Assembly: GCF_002443255.2 (NCBI RefSeq)
Contig: NW_019211460.1
Coordinates: forward strand, 29,918,481-29,982,480
Direction: 5' to 3'
Source of the DNA: Varroa destructor
Taxonomy: Eukaryota > Arthropoda > Arachnida > Mesostigmata > Varroidae
DNA: 64,000 bases
This document shows, piece by piece, positions 25,801-40,022 of this stretch. The position numbers and the translations under genes are program-made. Under the pieces are notes generated by a model. It saw nothing but the letters and a program-made list of their open reading frames with translations. It was not told where the DNA came from and ran no database searches. Position 1 is the stretch's first letter; the number at the start of each line of letters is the position of its first letter.

Positions 25801-28800
25801 TGTTGAAATCAAGCGATTCTTTTACATGAAAGAATAATTGCCACTTAAAATCATTAAATAGTGAGCTTACAAAAAAATGACACGACTACGTACTTCTTTC
25901 TACGGTAATTCCTTTCAAACAGGACGCTTAATGCTTCTATAGCCACATGGTTTTGTTGGGCGCTATAGGACTACGTTAGTTTATCAGCATCGTAATGGCC
26001 TCTTTCCGAAACCATAAGGCAGATGCTTTTGACGAGACATAAACAACTACTTGCAAACGAATCCAACGAAGCTCTATAGGCTTTACAACACAATATGGCG
26101 ATAAGCTACTGGCGATGGTCAGCCTCTTGCAGACGAAATTCTAAATAATACATCAAATGGTCACTCTCTTATATGGTAACGCCGTGATCGTTTTCGAAGT
26201 TAGCTAACCAGGCTTTTCACGATTAATGATGATCTCATGATGTAAGCAAGACTATACACGTATTCACAGGCATCTGAATGACGAAACGTAGACATTTACA
26301 TGCAACACCTACAACTCGACCATTTATCATAGCGTATGAGATTGTAATGAGTCAATTTGTTTCTTTCTTGCTAACAGGAAGAAACCGCTACCTCTGTTAA
26401 AGTCTCTCTAATTGAAACCGTTGGCAGATCTAGTTAAAAGCTGCTTTGGGTCGCGTGACCGTATGAGCGCCTCTGTCTAACTCATCACAATACACTAATA
26501 TCAGTTCATACAGCCAAACAAGTCAGGTCTTTAGAACCAGGTTGGACGCGTTCCCCTTACAGTGTCGTTCAACTCTCTATAGCAGACGTTTATAAGCGAG
26601 TCCGTTGTTGAGTCATGTTGGTTCTCAGCTCACGTGTCCTAGGCTTGCGCCAGCGATGCCCTAGGCTTTGGTTACACATGCACAGGCACATTGATAACGA
26701 TAGACAAACCGTGTCTGCTGGACCAAGATGTATAAGTGCAACGTGACGAAACGAGATGATAGTAAATTCAGGTTGACGTGCCCTCCATTCTTCTACGCTA
26801 TAATCAAGTTAACACCCTAATAAAATGTTCTGATACAATTCATCAACTTTATGCACGACACCCTTTTTCTTGGCATATCAGCCCCACATTGAACGGATCG
26901 CAAGAGTTCCGCCGTACCGAATTTCGCCAAAATGTCCTTTGTAACTCAAAATGTGCCAAAATTTACTTTGTAACTCTGTTCGCAGATATCCCCGATCTTA
27001 AAAGCATCACTTTATTCGTACGCTTAAAGGTAAAGCATGGATTTTATTTAAAAATGATTTCTGTTACATTAATATATAACTTGTCCTATAAATACGTTAA
27101 CTATTCTTATAAGCTGTATAACAGATTAGTCTTCACTCGGATATATATATATAAATCTGTTCATCGTGCGAGCTAGGGCGCTTGATTGAAAAGGATCCGT
27201 CAAATAAAACTGGCTTGTTCCGCCGTACGGAGCGGTTTAATTTTGTTCTAAGAATGCTCTGTATTGCACTTTTGGGCCTGGGGTTTATACCGTTGTATAC
27301 AGTATCGGCTCTTTGCATTTCTCAACAAACAGGTTTCGGTCCATCCGAAAAACTGGACCGAAACCTGTGTGTTACGCTCTCTTATAAACAGGCCCATAGT
27401 TGTTTACTATCGTCAACGAAAATTTTCACTGGCATGGAAGGAAACAGCGTGTAACATACAAAAGCGTCCATTTAGCGTAGCAAGCTCAAATCTTGTCCTG
27501 AGTTCACGCCAGCGAATGTTTTAGGCCATATTATATTTTTAAGTGGATTCTAACTCCGAAACGCAGAAAGTAATAGTAGATCGAGCCGCATGCATAGAAG
27601 CAAATGGAAACTTGTTCTACAATGAGCCAGCCTATAGTCGAATTGCGCTTTCTAAATCGATACTTGTACGCCAGCGTTTCTGTAGCCTGTGTAAGCAGCG
27701 ATATTGTATTGAAATGACCCGCTATAAAAATGGCCTGTAAACGGCACATAGCGGTTCCATTTTGCCCGCGGTTCTTCGTCACGAAATGGTCGTCCAGAAT
27801 CTTATGAGAGCGGTGCACGTAGACGCTCCGGGATTCTTCATTACGTTCTGCTAGACATCCCGTCCGTTGTTGGCTGCAGCTCCTTGACATGGCGCCAAAC
27901 GCTTGATAGATAGCATCGCGCATGATGTACTAGAAAGGTCCACTGGTCGAAGCAGAAGGATTGTTTCGAGTTGATATTGGTAACACAACATAACATAGAA
28001 ATATAGCCAATTATCACTGGCGCGTAGAAGGTGAACAAAATCATTTCTATAGAAGCTTGCTCAGTATTCAAGACGCTTTGTAATCTATTCGGGACCGATA
28101 AAGATTGCCCGATATATGCGGAATTTTTTTCGGACGAGCTAAATGATTCACCATTTACTGGATTTTCACTGTTTACATGTATCCTCGTCAGCGAAAAATG
28201 CGCCAATATCAAACTATCAGGTGTTCAACGAAACAAAAGCAAAATTTATTGGCGTTTCCTTAACAAGAAATGACCCTGACGTTTGCTAAGAGAGCGGGAG
28301 ATTAAGCAAACCTGAGAAAAATAGCGGTCGTATTAGTAACCTAAATCTAGAGTATACCTACGCAGTCAATTCATTTTACCGTCGTGCATTGATCGAAGAA
28401 AATATTTCAGTGTCTTCTTGCCAGATCATCATTTTCATCATTCACAGTTAAAGGTCTTGATTTAAAATTTCACTTCATTTTCATTGGATTTTTAGTTTGT
28501 TTTTGTTTTCACTAAAATTGGGTCTACTTGTTTCGGGACGTTCGTGGGATGTTTCGGTGCTCCTACAGCTTCTTTACTTATCGTATATGTGCTTTTGAAT
28601 AAAAACTACCTGTGCTTACTCTAGCGTTTATGGTAGATACCTTGAGTAAAATCGTTGTCATTAGCAAACGGTATTATTTCTGCATAACTTTTTTTAATTA
28701 GTGCTTATTTATTCATTTCGGCTTCCTTTTTTTAATCTCAAACTCAGGTAGTTGACTTCCTATAATGTACTGCTGTCTCGAATATATTCTCGATTAATTC

Positions 28801-31800
28801 ACTAGTAACTAGTGTCACTCGAACATGGCATTCGGAATGCCCCATCGGCGGCGTGCCCCGTTCGCTCTATCTGGTACCACCGTCTTATATATTGGTTCGC
28901 CGTTTGTGTTTATAAGATATGCCACTGACATCTTGGATTCGGTGTCCACAGGCTATAGGCCTTCCAATGATTTTTAAGCAGAATGTTTCAACCATATCAG
29001 ATAGTATTTGATGTACCTGGTTAAGCTAGGATTCTATCAATATTTAGGTAACCTTAACGAGTCGCGTGAATAAGATTAGCACTGGTGAGTAAGCGATGTG
29101 TCTGAGTTTTGCACAGTTGAAGATGCTCAGACTTGAAACGTCTATCGGACTGGCCGAAATACAGCCTCTGCGACCACTTGTTTTTCCGGAGGGATATCAT
29201 TCCAGGTAAAGGCTACGTTGTCCCGGTATTATGTTTAGGGGGCGAAGTTGTTTATCTGTGATCTAGTCCGAAGGTAACATTTTGGGCAATAGGCACTCTG
29301 AGCAAATGAGATGCATTGGCAAAAATTGCTCAAAACAAATACCTATCTGTAGTGCTTCGACGACAATAACCGTTTGGAAATAGTGTTATTTTAATGTCGA
29401 GATAATCTATGTCGTGGAGAAGAAAACTGAATTTGAGAATCACTCTTTGCTTATGGATAAATGTAGCACTAATTTAATGCTTTCTTCGTATGGAAAGATG
29501 AAGCTTTCATTGTTTGCCAGCTAAATCTTGAAGGTAGAGCGTGTTTGCTTTACTCTGTTACCTCTTCGTCGATTCTATTTCGCGATGCGTTTTAAATAAT
29601 CATAGTTCTATAGAAGAGTGTGCATTGCATCAGACTTTAGGTAAATACATTGTACCGGAAGTAGATGCTGTCTGTCTGGTTTCTGGATTGCTACGCATCA
29701 AACGTCGACTTCACCTAAAAAAATTCAACCTAGACTTAGGTAGGTAGCCGAGGGTGCATACTGAAGGCGCTGGAGCAATTTCAGAGGGTTCGTTGAGCTA
29801 AACGGAACGACCCTGATAGTACGGTGTGACTGGCTGATGGGGTGCAGCCTTCATTATGAGTTTATAAGTAACAATAAAATCATCGAGGAATAAAGTTTCC
29901 TGGCAGACAGTCTCCAGATTATCCGGTTATCATTGAAAGTGCTCAGAGTCCGCAGTGCAGTGCATCGATAACTTGTTTGCTAGGTATAAATTTAAAGATT
30001 ATTACAAACAAATCTGAAATTTTGGGAATCACTTTTAACCAGGCGTTCAATGCTACTCATTCGGTGGTTTCATGGTAGCTGCGACAACATCCTGGGCGAA
30101 GGCTCAGTAGGTAAACCCCGCAGCTTCAATTTTCCTGCCACCATTAATTGCACTAGGACGATCATCGCCGCCCTTGCTCATTACCTATCGGACAATGCGG
30201 ACGCTACGAAAAATAATCTCCCAAGACACTTTACAAATTTTATATTTTACGTGTTTTTCGTTAACGGATAAGCTAACATAAATTAACTGTTCGTCTTAGC
30301 TCCTTTTGTCAGCCTGTTCACTTTCGTGACTCGTGCAGCCAGGCTCGGGAAGGTGATTATTTCAACTGAGCAAATAAGCCAAACATGTAAATCGGATTTG
30401 GGCGTGATGCTTCTATAAGATGCAGGATACGTCGTAGAAATACTGGCATCGACGGAATGCCGAATGTCGTTTACCTTCGATAACAGGCAAAGTAAATCGG
30501 AGAGGAACTAGCCTATATATAGAAGAACTGTAGGTATATAAGAGACAGATGAGCAAAACCAGGTATCTTTAGGGATTTTGATCCGGAAAGCGCGCAAATT
30601 AAGCCGTCGAACTAATTTAATAGATATCGATGCTTAAAGGAAAAGCAATATCGTCATCGACTGAAGTTAGCAGTTCAATAACTTTTGTAGCCTCATAGGC
30701 TCTCATGGGCGTCCGTGTGTCTGCTTGCTGTATTTGCGCGCCTCCTATTCTATGCCTTGCGGGCATCCTATTCTATAGAAGGCCGTCGCATTTCACGCTT
30801 CTGTATAGACAGACACGCCTATAGATGTTGTAGATGATCGCAGTTGAGACCAGAGCATTGCTGTGCGGGAGTTCTCTATCCCTTCAAGCTTCAACCGAGT
30901 TTGGAGTGCAAGCACGAACGATATACACAAGGCTTGAATCTTGCGAAAAAAAAGAAAAACAAAGAAAAAAAACTTTCCTACTTTACTACGGACCAAAGTC
31001 CGTTAAACTTCCTTAGCTCTTTAAAACATGCCAACAGGTCACCATAGGCAAGCGACGCGGTTTCAATCTAGGTTACGTACGGCGTTCAGTCATGCTGTTC
31101 ACATTCTATATGTATCACGTATTACCTGTGTTTTCAACCAATAATGTTCTAGCATGTTTGACTAATGGAATATCCGTCTTCAAAAGACACACTCTATCGT
31201 TATCCGCTACTTATCAACTCTACAAATACTCTTGGCTAACAGAAGAAGACATATGTAGGATAAAACGATCGTATATACGTACATAAATATATCGCTCAGC
31301 ATACTGTACGAACTAAGGACGATGTGTGGCCTTTATCTTTTATGGCATACGGGATACATTCCGTATTTTCTGCTTTTTACTTTTACTATAGGCACATAGT
31401 GACCTATTATTCGTAGCCTAGTAGGGTGTGTGTTATTTTTTTAAATACTTTTTCGTATTTTGATTCTAGTAAGCATCGTATTCTTTGTGAGACGCAATTC
31501 TATCATTGTGGAACGTATACATCCGCATTGACCAAATGTCGCTAGTAAAGTTCACCAGGGTAATACTGCTAGGCAGTAAGCTGATCTCATATATATCATT
31601 TTTCATGCTCTTAAAAAAATGATGTATTCAGAGCCTATGATGTATAGCTACAATTGGTGAACAGGTGAATGAAAAAGGAACCACTGTCGAAGTTTTCTTT
31701 AAAACGGTAACAGCTATATTAAATTGAGACAGGAAAGCTGGTCTACACTGTTAACCGGTCAGAGTCAGGGATGACCTACGCGACGTCGAACTACGTACAA

Positions 31801-34800
31801 TAGTATACCGTTATCTTAATGGTCGCTGAATCTAGCGATTAAATTCGGAGTTAAACTTTTCTCAGTTCGGTGTCATTGCTCTACTGGTTTTTTCCGAAAT
31901 TTTGCATCCGCAACCACCGTCTCTATCATTCAGCCTATACTTTCCAGCACAAGTACATCATCGAGCTGGGTTCGCAACTGGTTTCCATGGAACCTATGCC
32001 TTCTTACGGTTTAGGGCGGGTTTTCTTTTGCACAGATGAGGAAACCTTGCCCTAAGACGCAAGAATGACGAAAAATTGATTTAGCTAACGGCACCAGTTT
32101 ATGTCGCTCGTGTCTTTTCTTCGGTCTACCTGCTCGAGCTATCGGTACTCCAGCTAATATTCTCAGTATTACTGGAGTTATGGCTTTCAATTTTTATTAA
32201 GTTCTAATTCACTTTCTTATGTGTTGTGTCCCCATTGAGCCAAATTTGGGAAATATCATATTTTTAATTTGTCCACCATAATTTGTTCTCTTTGTTCACA
32301 TCAATTCGGTATCTGCTTTTCCCAACTAGCGGTTTGTTTTCTTTTTATCCGTTGTGTTGATGTAAAAGTAATGAAACTCAGAGTAATAGAATTTAAAGCT
32401 ATATGTAGTGTCAACCAATATTTTCCTTGTTTTAACATCGCTAAATTTGGCCTGCGTCGTAGCGAAATTTGCTTATCTTTTCCAGTTTCATTATCCGGAC
32501 CCAACTGAGAAATTGGAAAACGCCACCTGGAGGTTCGTTCTTGGCTCTCAGGACTACCTTTACAAATATCTTCGAAACTCGTCTCCGAGGCATACAAAAC
32601 GTTTGGCACTTCCCAGGAGCTAAGGTTTTGATCTGCATAGTTACTTTTGTTATTTGCATTATTTATTCACAACATGTTTTAACCAAATTATTTTTGTGTG
32701 GGATATCTTCTCTCTGTGGTTTACTATGAATCCGTTTTTCTGTAATGTGTCGGTGTCTGAGCAGGTATGCTAGCGTTGGATATACTGGGTCATTTGCTTC
32801 AAGATCCGGATCCTCAACAACATTCTCTTCGGGCATATTCAGTGCTTAGGTTTAATATTATATTAAAATCTCCGCTAATACTTTGTATCCTACCGTTATT
32901 CTACCTGTCCAATCGAAATCAATTACTTTCGCGTTTGCGGTGCATGTTAGGCTGTTAAGGGTTCGTACGATGGGCGTAGTAGATTGTCGAAAGAATGACG
33001 CCCTTATTGACCGCTTTTAGGATGTAGAGGTCGACCATCTCAACGGCCGCACACTTTTACATTATGGGACGAAATATCTTTTATATGTGGTACTATTCAC
33101 GAGTCAAAACTCAAAATACCGTATAAATTTGATATTGTGAGCCTCGACGTTGTTGGTCAACATTTTACAGTGGTTCGCCCATTAAAATTGTTTTCAGCCC
33201 TTCTTTTTACAGTTGCAACGAATGATCTCAGTGGTTTTTGCAGGGTTTCGCTTCTTAAATTTAGGGTTGACGCTCTGTGAACTGTTTGGTAAACTGTTGA
33301 CCCTGTTGTGAGTTTTTGCTGTGGGAGGGACTCCTCCATGCATTTATAGAGTTTGGGAATCGTAGCTGGTCCAGAAGAGAGAGCAGCGTTCAGGCCCAAG
33401 TCTATTGTTCATTCCGCGTCGGTTGTGAGGCGCCTCCCGGTACTGCAAATTATTTTTTTTAGAGCATCTGTCCTCATTCTGCTTGTAAATGGGTGTATTA
33501 GCCAGTCATAAACCAAATAGTTCTCTGCCTTAGCTCTAAGTTCGCGTAAACTAAGTGGAACTGGAAGTTTTAAGTAATAGACTCTAGGGGCTTGTATCTG
33601 TTTGCCCTGCATTTGATGGTGGCTAGATCTTTTAAAATGTCAGTAGTTAGCTGAAATTGCTATTTATCTTTTTAGCGTGATTTCTGACACACGTCAGCGT
33701 GTTGCGGCACTTTTCTACAAAGCACTCTTGCAAGGAAAAGGATGATTCGGGCTTACATGGAGATAAGGAACAAAAATCGTTTTGGAATCAACTCTACCGC
33801 AGAATCTTAAGATTTATAGTAAAAAGGACCTCATATACGAGATGATCACAAGCCACATTGAAGACCAAAAATTTACGAAGTTTTATAATAATAGAAATTT
33901 ATACACGGACCGTTTTTTCGATGATTCTAATATATATGTTGGTTTTTGCTGGATATTGAATGGAATGTTTGTGTGTATCAGTGCAGATAGTTACTATAAC
34001 GAAATAACTTCAATAGAAAGCTCTTTTTAAAACTACTTAAAAAAGGAGCTAAGGACCCGACTAACAGTAGTTACTAGCCTCGTAGAAATATGTATATAAT
34101 AGTTGAACTTTTCCTATTACCTTTCTATATTTTTTTACGTTGAGCACAATATTTATAATGATACGAAACCTGCGAAAAGCATGTACAATATTGTACACTA
34201 CTGCACAGTAACGTATAGTATTTTTTTAAAAATCGTTGTGAAGCTCATATAAAGCTTTATAACTCTTGAATTGTCTCCGGAACCAAAATTTGATTGAACA
34301 TATAACCATAAGTTGTTCGCGAGCTTTAACAGTAGAATTTAACGTCGCACCTAGCATTAGCTTAAAACGGAATCGATGCACCGTTGGAAAGTTGGGAACC
34401 AGTTCTGTGTTTCAATATATTATACACGAAGATCCTACAACTATATATAGTACCGACGATTTTCAAGTGAAACGAGTCCAAGATTCTAGATAACTTTAAG
34501 TAAGAGACAAATCAAAGATAAGTTAAGAGTAGGTACGTGGATACGCGGCTTTATAAAGCGCACAGTGGATGAGAAGATCATGTTTAAAGTAAAGGGCACT
34601 GTGAAGAGTTACGTCGATTCTTAGGCCTATAAACTGAAAGCTCTATGAAGTATTACAGCATCGTATATATTCTTCTTATAGCTCAACGTTTTGAATAAAG
34701 ATTTAATGATCGATCAATGATTAATTTTAGCGCATCATGATAGACACGCTCGATACTAGTTTGCTTACTGAGCTTCTTACGCAAACTCATAACGATTGAA

Positions 34801-37800
34801 CGATCAAAACGCTCTTAATACAGATGTCCGGTGCTTTGTTACAAGCTTTTATCGTCGATCCGTTCCAAGCACCGCGTGGCCGAACAGATGAACGGAACTC
34901 AAGTAATGTGTCACCTTTGTCAAGTAGGTCCAGCGGCCTTTGCAAAGTATATAACGTCAAGGATTGCTCGACGGGAAGCTTATTCCTTATAGAACGAACG
35001 CGCAACTGACGGAGAAACGCTTTCTATGTTATCATCGTTAGGAGAACGTTAGGAGTAGGAGAGCATTCATAAGTGGAGGTGGCCTGCCTTATTTGAGACC
35101 GTTACTGACCCGTCCACTCACACATAGAAGAACACATATGCACGAGTCTGTCGGAATGGCACCGCTATGTACGACGACATTCATAAAAGCTTGAAAAAGT
35201 TCTTTTTGCAAGAATTGTTGACGAACTATTTGCCTGTAACATTATTTTGTTGCTAACCTGACAATTGAAGATTTATAGTAAAAAGGACCTCATATACGAG
35301 ATGATCACAAGCCACATTGAAGACCAAAAATTTACGAAGTTTTATAATAATAGAAATTTATACACGGACCGTCAATAAGGAATTAAAGAGTAGATCATAA
35401 CGATTAGTACCCGCACCAGAGACATTTATCAAGCGCAAAACAATATTTAGCATACATTTTTTACGTTTTGCATGCAACAGCTAGTTGTGCATCATCACTT
35501 AACTGAGCGTTTTTAATTAGGCTTTCTTTGCCATATTGTTCCCGGGTTGAGCTTAGATTCAAACGAACGATTTGCTACTCACCATGGTGAGGTCTTCTTC
35601 TCGTTGCTGCTTAAGCGTGTCGATAATGGCGGGCTGTTGGCTTTGCGAGCTTCCTATTGATCGTCGTGCGAACTCCGTCCGATAGGCCCGTTTCATTAGA
35701 ATCATTTTCCGAAATGAATAGATAATTAACGAAAATGGCAGTATGTATCCACCGATAAAATATGCTATAATATATGTTTTATATTCATATGTATTTCGTC
35801 TCCAGTCGATTGTGCACGCTGTTCCAAACGGCGTCAGCGAGTAACTGGTGGACAGCAAAGAACAGCCATAGAAAAACAGAGTACCAATATCAGTGTTCTT
35901 GTTATATCGGTTCGCTCGGAAACAAAAAATATCAATATGAAGCTAACACACTAAACTACCTCGCTGTAAAACAATGCGGCAAATTCTAACGCTATGATGT
36001 TTGCCTAACTTCGAAATAAACTACTTGTGTCTCTCTGATCGTTTCTTCTTCTTGAACATCGTTCTCGTGGTTACTTTCAGTCAGTAGTAAAAGATCAGAC
36101 AGATTCGCTTTTTGGAAAAATTTCTGCCTTCGGAGAAGGCGTAGTTGCAACAGTGGGGTACTGGAAAGTTATCCGATTGCTCATATGGTAGTCTTTCTAC
36201 ACAGTATCTTTGCATGTGTATTGTGGAAATTGTCAGCGTCTCTGACAGTCAACACGCTTTGCTTAAATCGTCAAACTTTAATTACGAAAATATCTTAGCC
36301 AGTATCTAGTTAATGGGGATTTCAACAAGAATCATACATACAGAATATTTAAGAAGCGGGTGATGTGGTCGCTGCAAGAGCGTGCTAATGTTAAGCCCCA
36401 ATCTAACGATGTCGATCTAGCAAATCTAATCCATGTAACTGGTTCAGTGCGTTATCTCTCTCGACTAGGTCATATGCAGTTCAGGTCTGCCTCTCAGTCC
36501 TTCTGTGATATCCTTTCAAGTGGATGCCCCATGCTGTGAATCAAGGCATAGGCTCAAATTCGACAAACTAGTTCGATAAAGGTATTGTACTTGCAGAGCT
36601 TTCTGATCTCGATTACCCTAATACTTGATATAGCTTTTGGCTAGAGTAGGAGCTTCAGTTCCCAGCCGCTCGCAAAATTCATAAACGATGGACAAGCTAT
36701 ATAAACCAATAAATCAAATGGAACCAGAGTGAGTTTTATATGTTTTATAAGAACTGCAATCATCGATTTTCGGTGAGATGCCACCTTGAACAAGCTGTGG
36801 ATTATGTAGAGGGTCGACGCTGTTTACAAGAGCTTGGTATTTGCATCTGTTAGCTCTGTGTAGTAAAGATCTGAATATCCAGAAGGTAACGAAGAGGAAG
36901 CTCTATTACGCATTGAGGCTGAAGTAAAAAGGCATGAGTTTGTCGGCTAGTTTACACATATCAAGTTTACCTCCGTTTCGTCGCGTTGAAATTGTGAGTA
37001 AAGCCTACAAAATAGACAGTCGATACAGCTTACGAAATATCGTTTAAAACAATTAGTCGCCATTTTGGCCAATGCGCTCAGACTAATGGCCTATCAAATA
37101 GGCGAAGGTTCCTAATCCACCATCATTGGCCACCACAAAAACTAGGCCAAATAAGTAATTTTCCATCACACATTCTAACGTCTAATGATGCCGTTATACC
37201 GCCGTTTGTGGATGTGTAAATATGCCATATCCCACTGTAGTGATGCAACATAAAATCCCTGTGAATGACTCATTTTTGCGAAATGATTTTCCTCTCCCTG
37301 TACAAGTACACATCTAACATTTGAAAACCTCTACTGTTTCCTGCATGAGTAAAAATGGTGTCCGACCGTAAGTTAATCAATGTTTTATTGCTATCCGATC
37401 TCTAGTTATTATTTTCAGAGTATATTTTTTTTTATCTTGTGAACTTACCGACTCCAACCGTACAACGGTGGTGTAGCCCAAATCGACGCAAACGTCCAAA
37501 TTAGTACTGCGTAGAAGATATACGTACGCTGTAAGCGATCTTCGTACAACGTACGACCGGATACAAGAGAAATAGGTAGATTATGGTAATGGCAATGGCT
37601 GTACAATTACGATGTTATTTTTTAGACGATTTCTTTGTCGAAACCGTAAACATGTACGTCTATACGTATGCACACGAACTTGGCAGTGAATTAACAATTT
37701 TTGAATCTTGCCTAGCGAAAAATACGGCACAGCGATCTGGTTACGAGGGCGAATCACTGCAAAAGCCCTGTTTAACATAAAGCGCCACGAAGCCATGATT

Positions 37801-39991
37801 ATCCCCTCCAGTTCTCCTAAATAGAGAGTCTGTTTAAGCTAATATACAGAGCAAGCATGCAGGGATAGGGCACGCACGTACATGACTCTAAATTATTGGA
37901 TGATAGAAGTGTACGATATGTTTGATATTTATCGACTACTTTTTGCAAGGTATTACGTACGCATGCAACGTCGATCGGATAACTAACCGAGGTAGCTTTG
38001 CGAAGGCGCTGCGTCCGGCCGCATTCTCGAGATGGTCCGGTATTGCTCATAAGCTAGAAGAGACAGAGTGCCAATATGAGCTGTCCCAAATAAAAAACAA
38101 CAAAACCCATATATCTGGCACCCTAGGGCCCCGTACAACCATCTGAAAATCAAATCGAGCGTTGACCCTGATTAATTAAGTGGACGCACCATTGCAACGA
38201 ACAATTCGTCGATAAGCGGCACGGGCATCGTGGATCGATATCTCACTGATGCAATATGCCGGATAATTGATAACTGATGGAAAGAAACATGGCGTATTAC
38301 ACCTCACAGTATAGCTAACATTGCCCAATATGCGTCTGCTTCTTGCGGATTTCAGAGGAAAACTGAGGTGGGCTTAACTATGTGTCGATATTTTCGCGGG
38401 TAATCCCCGTCAATAGTACGTCGCGGCTGAGATCCGAGCTAATTTACCGTACAGGAAATCAGAGTCGAAAATCAGTTGCGGGTTAAAACACTTCATTTAA
38501 GAGGACGTAGTATAAAGTGATGTGATACTCGGACAAGATATACAAATCGAGTTACCTTAATTTTATTGCGCCAATTTGATATCACGACCCGGTAACATAC
38601 ACATTTGTTTCACCACCAATTGAAGCAGTATACTTTTCAGAAAAATATTTTTCACAGAAAACATTTTCATAAGTAACTCAAAAGGGTTTTCGGTTACTGG
38701 CACGAAGCCGCATGTCGAAATTCTGTGTATATGTATACACATACTAATATTGCAAATTTAAGGTAGAGAAAGTAATGAAGATATAAGATGCTCTTTATGT
38801 GTTTATACATGTAGCACAAAGAACGCTCACGTTTTTGCGAACACGCTTTTGAAGGACAGCATTTGAGCGCGTGGCGTATTTTACTAGGACTTATGAGTTC
38901 ATTTCCGCCTTATAGGGTTTGTCGGTCACCATTCAGAGGTCATGGTAGCAAACACTATGTCGTACATATATCGCTTAACAGAACAGCACTCTTTATTGAG
39001 ACTGACATTACAGTATTTATATTTACTAATTGAATATGTTTCCATTTGATTAGTTGGTACCTAATACGAAACAGTCGAGTATCGGGCTGATCTAAGGTAT
39101 AAAGTAGCTCTTTAAATCTTATTAGGTCCTTCGAAGCTGTTACTCGATATTAACATATTAACCAATTGAGGTAGAACAATTTACGTTTAGGTTACGCGGC
39201 GCGGAGAAGAGCTGTCCTAAGATATTACAGATTAGCAAATGGTATAATGTGGTCGACTGAATTGTGCGTAGACGTCAATGGAGCATCAGTAGGCGCTGCT
39301 AATCAAGCGGCGTATCGAGAATTGCGTTGCTTCACTTTGGTCTTAGCTATGTAACTTGGGCTGGTGATAAGAGTTCCTTGCTTTTCAGAAACTATTTAAA
39401 TGAACATCGAAAATACGCTTTATATTGCATTATTGTAGAGTCTGCAGGTAAGCGATCAGTGCAATCGAATTATTTGAGAGATATTTAAGTGAATTTGCTT
39501 TTTATAAAAAAAAAAAAAAAAAAAAACTAGCTTAGAGGTCTTCACCCCGATTGAAGTCTAGCCTGGGTTATATAGCGTAAGGAAAAGGGTCAACGGCCAT
39601 ATTAAAACATCCGAAAACAATCCCACGTCGAATGATAATGCATATATTTTTATTACAAACGTGTTTCTTACAAGTAAGTATTAGTGAGGATCAAATGAGG
39701 TAAGGGCAACAGGACATATATGGCGTCTGGATGGTTACGAGGTTGAGTACCTATACTTCTCAACTCTTATAATCATGTTATAAAAGGGCTCCAGAGCCAG
39801 CATTTGGGTTTAGATATTCCAGGCCGAAAGCGGGCTAAAAAATCTGGCTAATTCCCTTAAAATTCCGACCAATCACTAACACTCAGTGAGTTGGTCTTTA
39901 AACTGCGATGTTAGCTTATAAGAAAATGATGTGGCATGGAGGCAACTGTTTTGAGACCTATCGTTCGCAGTGTAACATTTTATCAAAATCC

Positions 39992-40022
<31 letters not shown>

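Larger units (their letters stand above)
16263..35582 (-). other. Opsin intron of about 19.3 kb
   Basis: The intron runs from donor GTGAGT after the ICL3 exon to the TM6 acceptor, phase 0. It holds an (AT)37 tract, other microsatellites, a perfect 15-bp hairpin at 27329-27368, and both copies of a 105-bp duplication. Open frames of up to about 139 codons occur on both strands (for example 24648-25010, 26778-27176, 27531-28212), but without splice or motif support I treat them as chance. A decayed minus-strand frame with one stop spans 33157-33612 and is unrecognised. Confidence 0.8.

Noticed and set aside
27531..28212. Two long overlapping minus-strand frames of 130 and 123 codons
   Set aside because: They lie in different frames within the opsin intron, with no recognisable motif and no compatible splice sites.
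33157..33612. Minus-strand frame of about 150 codons with one stop, considered as a decayed retroelement
   Set aside because: No RT, integrase or gag motif was recognised, and such one-stop runs are expected several times in a window of this size.
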